A DNA stretch of 64,000 nucleotides from JABDJX01 sp039942715 (GTDB lineage: Bacteria; Pseudomonadota; Alphaproteobacteria; Rhodobacterales; Rhodobacteraceae): positions 62,001 through 126,000 of the forward strand of contig JBDVBY010000007.1 of NCBI GenBank assembly GCA_039942715.1, read 5' to 3'. Position numbers and translations under genes: made by a program. The notes beneath the pieces are model-generated. The model saw only the letters and a list, made by a program, of their open reading frames with translations, was not told the origin of the DNA and searched no databases. Positions 59,845-64,000 of this stretch are shown here, piece by piece. How positions within the stretch are numbered: the first letter of the stretch is position 1; every line of letters starts with the position of its first letter.

Positions 59845-60326
59845 GCTATCGGCTCAAAATGTTGATCGGCGGCGGGCTTGGTGTGCTTTGGGCGCTTGCC
59901 GTTGTCGCCATTCCGGGCATGGGGCCGCAGCCGTTTATTCCGGTGAATCTGGCGTTGATCTATGCGTTCGCGCCCACTGGTTTAGTGATGACCTTGATGA
60001 TCCTGTCCGTTGCGATCCGTCGCTTTCGCAGCGATGCGCACGGCGATGGCACCGCTTTTCCAGCAGGCTCTGGTGGGGACATTGATCAGCGCGTTCTGTC
60101 GAACACGGTCGAGCAAATGGTTCTGGCTTTGCTGCTCTGGCCCTTCGCGGCGATGCAGCTTGGGGCGGTCACGCTGATCACGCTGGGCGTTGCAATGACA
60201 CTTGCGCGGCTGCTTTATTGGCTTGGTTACCACGTGTCGCCGACGCTGCGTTTGTTTGGCTGGTCGGCCAGCTTTTATCCAACGATCTTCGCGGCCGTCT
60301 GGTGCTTGTGGCGACTGGTCACTTAA
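59841..60326 (+). CDS. MAPEG family membrane protein
   Basis: A 161-residue protein with four hydrophobic segments in the MAPEG pattern (glutathione transferase/eicosanoid type); RVLSNTVEQMVLALLLWP in the middle holds the family-conserved NTxEQ motif. Function in bacteria is mostly unknown; glutathione-linked detoxification is the usual guess. Its ATG overlaps the mutase stop, and its end overlaps the end of the LysE gene on the other strand by 8 bases. Confidence 0.85.
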   Translation: MSYRLKMLIGGGLGVLWALAVVAIPGMGPQPFIPVNLALIYAFAPTGLVMTLMILSVAIRRFRSDAHGDGTAFPAGSGGDIDQRVLSNTVEQMVLALLLWPFAAMQLGAVTLITLGVAMTLARLLYWLGYHVSPTLRLFGWSASFYPTIFAAVWCLWRLVT

Positions 60327-60909
60327 GGATCAGCGCAAGCGAGGCGACCAGCAACGCAGCCATTGTCCAATTAAACGCGCGTAGGCGTTTTTCGCTGGTG
60401 AGGACGTGGCGAATTTGTTGGCCCATAAACGTCCATGTGCTGACCGAAGGCAGGTTAACGGACGCGAACACCGCCGCGACAACGATGATAGATCCCAGGT
60501 TTTGATCCGGCGCGTAAACCGTTGTTGCCGTCAGCGCCATAAACCACGCCTTGGGGTTCACCCATTGAAAAAGCGCGGCTTGCAGGAACGTCAGCGGATT
60601 GCCCTTGGCGGCACCTTCTTTTGGCGGCGCGGCGTTGGCGATTTTCCATGCAAGGAACAACAGGTAGGCGACCGAGGCCACTTTCATCGCCAGTTCCAAC
60701 GGCGGAAAGGCGACAAACAACTGGTTCAACCCAAGCCCGACCAACACGATCATCAGCATATGCCCAAGGCTAATCCCCAGCATGTGCGGCACTGTGCGGC
60801 GGAACCCAAAGTTCGCACCAGAGGCCATCAACATCAGATTATTTGGCCCCGGCGTGATCGAAGTGGCAAAGGCAAAGCCCGCAAGAGCAAGGATCATTTC
60901 ATTTGTCAT
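60319..60909 (-). CDS. LysE family amino-acid exporter
   Basis: A 196-residue inner-membrane exporter with six hydrophobic segments. The N-terminal signature GFAFATSITPGPNNLMLM and GISLGHMLMIVLVG are typical of the LysE/RhtB group, which expels amino acids or derivatives. Start ATG 60909; a TTG two codons upstream is less likely. It is divergent from an Lrp/AsnC regulator, the usual arrangement for regulator-exporter pairs. Confidence 0.9.
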   Translation of the reverse strand: MTNEMILALAGFAFATSITPGPNNLMLMASGANFGFRRTVPHMLGISLGHMLMIVLVGLGLNQLFVAFPPLELAMKVASVAYLLFLAWKIANAAPPKEGAAKGNPLTFLQAALFQWVNPKAWFMALTATTVYAPDQNLGSIIVVAAVFASVNLPSVSTWTFMGQQIRHVLTSEKRLRAFNWTMAALLVASLALILK

Positions 60910-60981
60910 ACGCAACTATTAGAGGCCAGAATGCACAACGCGATTCCAAAACGGGCGCTTAATAAACTAGTTTTGCAACTA

Positions 60982-61434
60982 ATGATGGATTTTGACCACA
61001 TAGACGATCATATATTGCGCATACTGGGCGCAAACGGTCGGATTCCCAACATCGAACTGGCTGAAAGCGTCGGTCTCTCTCCCTCCGCGTGTCTGCGTCG
61101 CGTCCAGGAATTGGAGCGCAGGGGTGTGATCACTGGATATCGTGCCACACTGGATCGCACAGCTTTGGGCAAAGGGTTCGTGGCCTACATCGCTGTTGGT
61201 TTGAAAGACCACACAAAAGACGGTCAGGAAGGGTTTGAGCGGTCAGTGGCGAATGCGCCAGAAGTACTCGAGTGTCACAACATCACCGGTTCGGTCGAAT
61301 ACCTGTTGCGCGTCGAAGTGGCCGATCTTGCCGCCTACAAAACCTTTCACACCGATGTGCTGGGTACTTTTGCGCAAGTAAATTCGCTGACGACCTATGT
61401 CGTCATGGGATCACCGAAGGATGATCGCGCCTAG
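60982..61434 (+). CDS. Lrp/AsnC family transcriptional regulator
   Basis: A 150-residue regulator. HTH at residues about 8-60 (IDDHILRILGANGRIPNIELAESVGLSPSACLRRVQELERRGVITGYRATLD), then a ligand-binding RAM domain (VLECHNITGSVEYLLRVEVADLAAYKTFHTDVL). It should bind the shared intergenic region and respond to an amino acid. The open frame extends back through antisense LysE sequence; MMDFDHIDDH at 60982/60985 is the natural start, with 60931 possible. Confidence 0.9.
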   Translation: MMDFDHIDDHILRILGANGRIPNIELAESVGLSPSACLRRVQELERRGVITGYRATLDRTALGKGFVAYIAVGLKDHTKDGQEGFERSVANAPEVLECHNITGSVEYLLRVEVADLAAYKTFHTDVLGTFAQVNSLTTYVVMGSPKDDRA

Positions 61435-61505
61435 GGGTGCGGCTGAACGATGCGTTTCCGCGAATTCGCTTGTGGTTGCTGAGTTTTCGAGCACATCTTG
61501 CGCCC

Positions 61506-62135
61506 ATGGATTTTGCCTTTGCTTTTGATCATCTTGTTGTGGCCGCTCGTTCGCTAAACGAGGGCACGTCTTATGTCGAAGCGATCTTGGGTGCCAAGCT
61601 GTCGCCCGGTGGCAAACATGCCCGCATGGGCACGCACAACAGGCTGTTGTCCTTGGGCGATGATGCTTATTTGGAAGTGATCGCGATTGATCCGGATGCA
61701 CCAAAGCCCGAGCATCGCCGCTGGTTTAATCTGGATGCGTTTTCTGGCGCACCGCGCCTGACAAACTGGGCCTGTCGCACCGATGACATCGAAAGCGCGT
61801 TAGAGGCAGCGCCTGCCGGGTCCGGCACGCCGATGCCCTTGAAACGCGGTGATCTGAAATGGCAAATGGCGGTCCCGGATTTTGGCCGTTTGCCCTTTGA
61901 TGATGCGATGCCCGCGCTGATCGAATGGTATTCTGATATTCAGCCACCGCAAATGCTGGATGATGCAGGGTTCCGCTTGTCGCGCCTTGATGTTGTTCAT
62001 CCAAAGGCCGAGCAATTGTTGTCTGATTTCCCGGCTTTGAACAGATTGCTCGGAACGGTTTCTGTGCTGCCCGGCCCTGAAAAACGACTAGTGGCAACGA
62101 TCTCAACCCCATTGGGCGACAGGATCCTTGCATGA
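61506..62135 (+). CDS. VOC family protein (glyoxalase-like domain)
   Basis: A 209-residue protein of the glyoxalase/VOC fold (PF13468-like): MDFAFAFDHLVVAARSLNEGTSYVEAILG at the start, GDDAYLEVIAIDPDAPKPEHRRWFNLD, and PALIEWYSDIQPPQ. The conserved metal-binding His (FDHLVV) and Glu (YLEVIA, LIEW) positions are kept, but no reaction can be named. The ATG at 61506 is the family start. Coupled to the next gene by ATGA. Confidence 0.82.
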   Translation: MDFAFAFDHLVVAARSLNEGTSYVEAILGAKLSPGGKHARMGTHNRLLSLGDDAYLEVIAIDPDAPKPEHRRWFNLDAFSGAPRLTNWACRTDDIESALEAAPAGSGTPMPLKRGDLKWQMAVPDFGRLPFDDAMPALIEWYSDIQPPQMLDDAGFRLSRLDVVHPKAEQLLSDFPALNRLLGTVSVLPGPEKRLVATISTPLGDRILA

Positions 62136-62620
62136 TCACGCGGCTGGCTGCTGTCTCGGATGCGCAAACCATTGCGGATATCGTCAATCCGGTGATCCGC
62201 GACACGGCCATCACGTTTAATGCCCAAGAGCGCAGTGCCACTGACATTGCTCAGGCCATTGAAACACTCCCCTGTTATCTGGTGGCAGAAGACGTGGGTG
62301 AAGTGATTGGCTTTGCGTCCTATGACCAGTTCCGCAAAGGGATCGGGTATGCACGCGCAATGGAGCACACCATCGTTCTAGCAAAAACCGCGCGCGGTAA
62401 AGGGGCAGGGCGTGCATTGATGAGCGCTGTAACTGATCACGCGCGCGCCGCTGGTGTCGGTTCGCTTTGGGCAGGAGTAAGCAGCGAAAACCCTGCTGGC
62501 GTCGCCTTTCACACCTCCCTTGGCTTTGAGACCATCGCAACCCTGCCAAAAGTTGGTTTTAAGTTCGGGCGCTGGATGGATCTTGTTCTGATGCGTCAAT
62601 GGCTTGACCCCAAGGACTGA
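62132..62620 (+). CDS. GNAT family N-acetyltransferase, PAT/phosphinothricin-type
   Basis: A 162-residue acetyltransferase. IVNPVIRDTAITFNAQERSATDIAQAIETLPCYLVAE at the N-terminus, AMEHTIVLAKTARGKGAGRALMSAVTDHARAAGVGSLWAGVSSENPAGVAFHTSLGFE with the CoA-binding RGxGxGRAL loop, and KFGRWMDLVLMRQWL at the end match the MnaT/phosphinothricin-type subgroup that acetylates methionine sulfone or phosphinothricin-like amino acids. Overlaps the VOC stop by ATGA. Confidence 0.88.
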   Translation: MITRLAAVSDAQTIADIVNPVIRDTAITFNAQERSATDIAQAIETLPCYLVAEDVGEVIGFASYDQFRKGIGYARAMEHTIVLAKTARGKGAGRALMSAVTDHARAAGVGSLWAGVSSENPAGVAFHTSLGFETIATLPKVGFKFGRWMDLVLMRQWLDPKD

Positions 62621-62684
62621 GCGCGCGTGCTATGTGCATTTCTGTGGGGTGACGCCCCTCAAACGAACAGCTAGGGTCCATTTC

Positions 62685-63365
62685 ATGTCAATCTGGACCC
62701 GCATATCAGACGCATTGTCCGCCCTTGCAGCAGGCGAAAGTCTGGCCGTTGTTTTCGAAAAACTGCGCACACCGCCTGAAAGATCGGTGGCCTTTACCAT
62801 CGCCGTGATCGCGCTTGGTGCCAAAATGGCCAAGGCCGACGGGATGGTCACGCGCGACGAGGTCAGCGCCTTTCGCGAGGTGTTCACAATCCCAGCAGAC
62901 GAAGAAGACAACGCGGCAGCGGTGTTCAACATGGCGCGCACCGATGTTGCTGGTTTTGAAGAATACGCCACCAAAATCGCGCGAATGTTTGATGAGGCAC
63001 ACGATACGCTTTTTGATTTGATGGAAGGGCTGTTTGTGATCGCTGTGGCCGATGGCGATTATCACCCGGCTGAGGATGATTACCTTGCGCGGGTCGCGAA
63101 AATTTTCGGTATGACCGATCGCGAGTTCAAGGCCTTGCGCGCGCAATTTGTCCCGGATGCCGAGCCGGATCCTTGGGACGTTCTGGGCGTTGATCCCGAT
63201 ACGCCGATGGAGCAAATCCGTGCGGCGTGGCGACAGGCTGTGCGCGATAGCCATCCTGATCAGATGATCGCGCGCGGCGTACCCGAAGAGGCGATAAAAC
63301 TGGCTGAAAAGCGCATGGTCGCAATCAACCGCGCCTGGGAAGTGATCAGCGCAGGGAAGGTTTAA
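62685..63365 (+). CDS. TerB/DjlA-like protein with C-terminal J domain
   Basis: A 226-residue protein: an N-terminal TerB-like helical domain (about residues 30-150; AVIALGAKMAKADGMVTRDEVSAFREVF, IAVADGDYHPAEDDYLARVAKIFGM) and a C-terminal J domain with the HPD motif in VRDSHPDQM. It resembles DjlA, a DnaK co-chaperone, but lacks DjlA's N-terminal membrane anchor, so it should be soluble. The ATG at 62685 is the natural start. Its stop overlaps the next gene by one base. Confidence 0.85.
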   Translation: MSIWTRISDALSALAAGESLAVVFEKLRTPPERSVAFTIAVIALGAKMAKADGMVTRDEVSAFREVFTIPADEEDNAAAVFNMARTDVAGFEEYATKIARMFDEAHDTLFDLMEGLFVIAVADGDYHPAEDDYLARVAKIFGMTDREFKALRAQFVPDAEPDPWDVLGVDPDTPMEQIRAAWRQAVRDSHPDQMIARGVPEEAIKLAEKRMVAINRAWEVISAGKV

Positions 63366-64000
63366 TGCGCATCGCGACTTACAACGTTGAATGGTTCTCT
63401 AACCTGTTTGATCACGGCGGCGCCCTGCAGTCGGATGACAAATGGTCCGGCCGCCACAACGTCAAACGCAAAGATCAGATTGATGCATTGGGGATTGTTT
63501 TCAATGCTTTGGATGCGGATGCGGTGATGATCGTCGAAGCCCCGGACGCGCATCGCAAACGCGACGGTGCTGCCGCCTTGGAAAATTTCGCCCAAACCAT
63601 GGGCCTGCGCGCACGTCGTGCCATCATGGGCTTTGTCAACGACACGCAACAAGAAATCGCGCTGCTGTATGACCCAGACGTGATGACTGCTATTCACGAT
63701 CCCAAAGGTCCGCCGCGCTTTGACGAAGCCTATCACATCGACCTTGACACCGATGCCGCCCCCGAGGCGGTGCGCTGGTCAAAACCTCCGCTAGAATTGC
63801 AAGTCGAAACGAAAGCGGGCCATTCTCTGCGCCTGATCGGTGTACACGCGAAATCCAAAGCGCCTTACGGGTCACGCGATCCAGATGAAATCATGCGTAT
63901 CGCCATCGAAAACCGTCGCAAGCAACTCGCGCAATGCATCTGGCTGCGCGAGCGCGTTGAAGATCACCTTGATGCAAACGAGCCGTTGATTGTGATGGGG
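63365..64000 (+). CDS. Endonuclease/exonuclease/phosphatase family protein (3' truncated)
   Basis: Only the first 212 codons are in the window, and the frame is open to the right edge. MRIATYNVEWFSNLF is the typical start of the EEP fold, where the asparagine binds metal; AVMIVEAPDAHRK has glutamate in the expected metal-binding position, and LRLIGVHAKSKAPYG carries the conserved His. SRDPDEIMRIAIENRRKQLAQCIWLRERV follows. The substrate cannot be inferred. Overlaps the TerB-J gene by one base (TAATG). Confidence 0.8.
   Translation, partial: MRIATYNVEWFSNLFDHGGALQSDDKWSGRHNVKRKDQIDALGIVFNALDADAVMIVEAPDAHRKRDGAAALENFAQTMGLRARRAIMGFVNDTQQEIALLYDPDVMTAIHDPKGPPRFDEAYHIDLDTDAAPEAVRWSKPPLELQVETKAGHSLRLIGVHAKSKAPYGSRDPDEIMRIAIENRRKQLAQCIWLRERVEDHLDANEPLIVMG

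Noticed and set aside
60406..60981. Upstream extension of the Lrp/AsnC frame
   Set aside because: Lies antisense to LysE; the HTH domain begins right after the ATG pair at 60982/60985.
1..64000. CRISPR arrays, tRNA/rRNA genes, transposases, integrases, toxin-antitoxin pairs
   Set aside because: No regularly spaced direct repeats, tRNA-like cloverleaf segments or mobile-element proteins were seen. The GC-rich hairpins repeat only three times and are tens of kilobases apart.

Overview
The window looks like chromosomal core DNA of an alphaproteobacterium of the order Rhodobacterales (Roseobacter group). The evidence is the gene content: an RpoHII-type sigma-32 factor behind an RpoE-type promoter, a PccR-type acyl-CoA regulator next to pccB, the neighbourhood trpS / rhomboid-like / murJ / glnD, an SdhE flavinylation factor, ThyX as the thymidylate synthase, and tightly packed operons with 4-base ATGA or GTGA overlaps. 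I see no rRNA, tRNA, transposase, integrase or CRISPR array.

Layout. 1-2.5 kb: end of a leucine-degradation operon (methylcrotonyl-CoA carboxylase biotin subunit, HMG-CoA lyase, a crotonase). 2.5-11.9 kb: DUF1285 gene divergent from a MoxR / DUF58 / BatA-DUF4159 / VWA membrane operon, then a DUF3445 gene and an orphan membrane protein. 11.9-20.7 kb: trpB, trpS, an apparently inactive rhomboid, murJ, glnD and an LppC/LpoA-like lipoprotein. 20.7-32.5 kb: rsmI, yraN, gshB, an esterase, comM, rpoHII, coaBC, dut, a membrane-anchored ThiF/MoeB protein, an M3 peptidase, a Nudix protein and a DUF1178 protein. 32.6-38.9 kb: flavin reductase, GNAT, aspartate aminotransferase, an XRE regulator with sdhE, a MarR-type regulator, a DUF1194 VWA protein, glyoxalase I and thyX. 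38.9-41.6 kb: an AT-rich orphan gene, a lipoprotein, a cold-shock protein, an ArsC-like protein and a small membrane protein.

41.5-44.1 kb holds a complete bufferin operon on the minus strand: the DUF2282 precursor peptide BufA, the DUF692 multinuclear iron oxidase BufB, the DUF2063 partner BufC and a DoxX membrane protein. The last three genes are translationally coupled, and a terminator-like hairpin separates bufA from bufB. This is the most striking specialised system in the window: a ribosomally made, post-translationally modified, probably copper-binding peptide.

44.4-64 kb: thrS and two alpha/beta hydrolases, then a propionyl-CoA assimilation region (pccR, a Bcr/CflA-type exporter, pccB, three small lipoproteins and a small orphan, pccA, a membrane orphan, a DUF4174 protein, methylmalonyl-CoA mutase, MAPEG). 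TTTGCAAA-type sites lie in front of both pccB and pccR. The window ends with LysE/Lrp, VOC, GNAT, a TerB-J-domain protein and a truncated endonuclease/phosphatase gene. Leucine degradation at one end and propionyl-CoA conversion to succinyl-CoA at the other suggest a heterotroph using branched-chain and odd-chain carbon. All starts and functions are read from sequence only; no database search was run.
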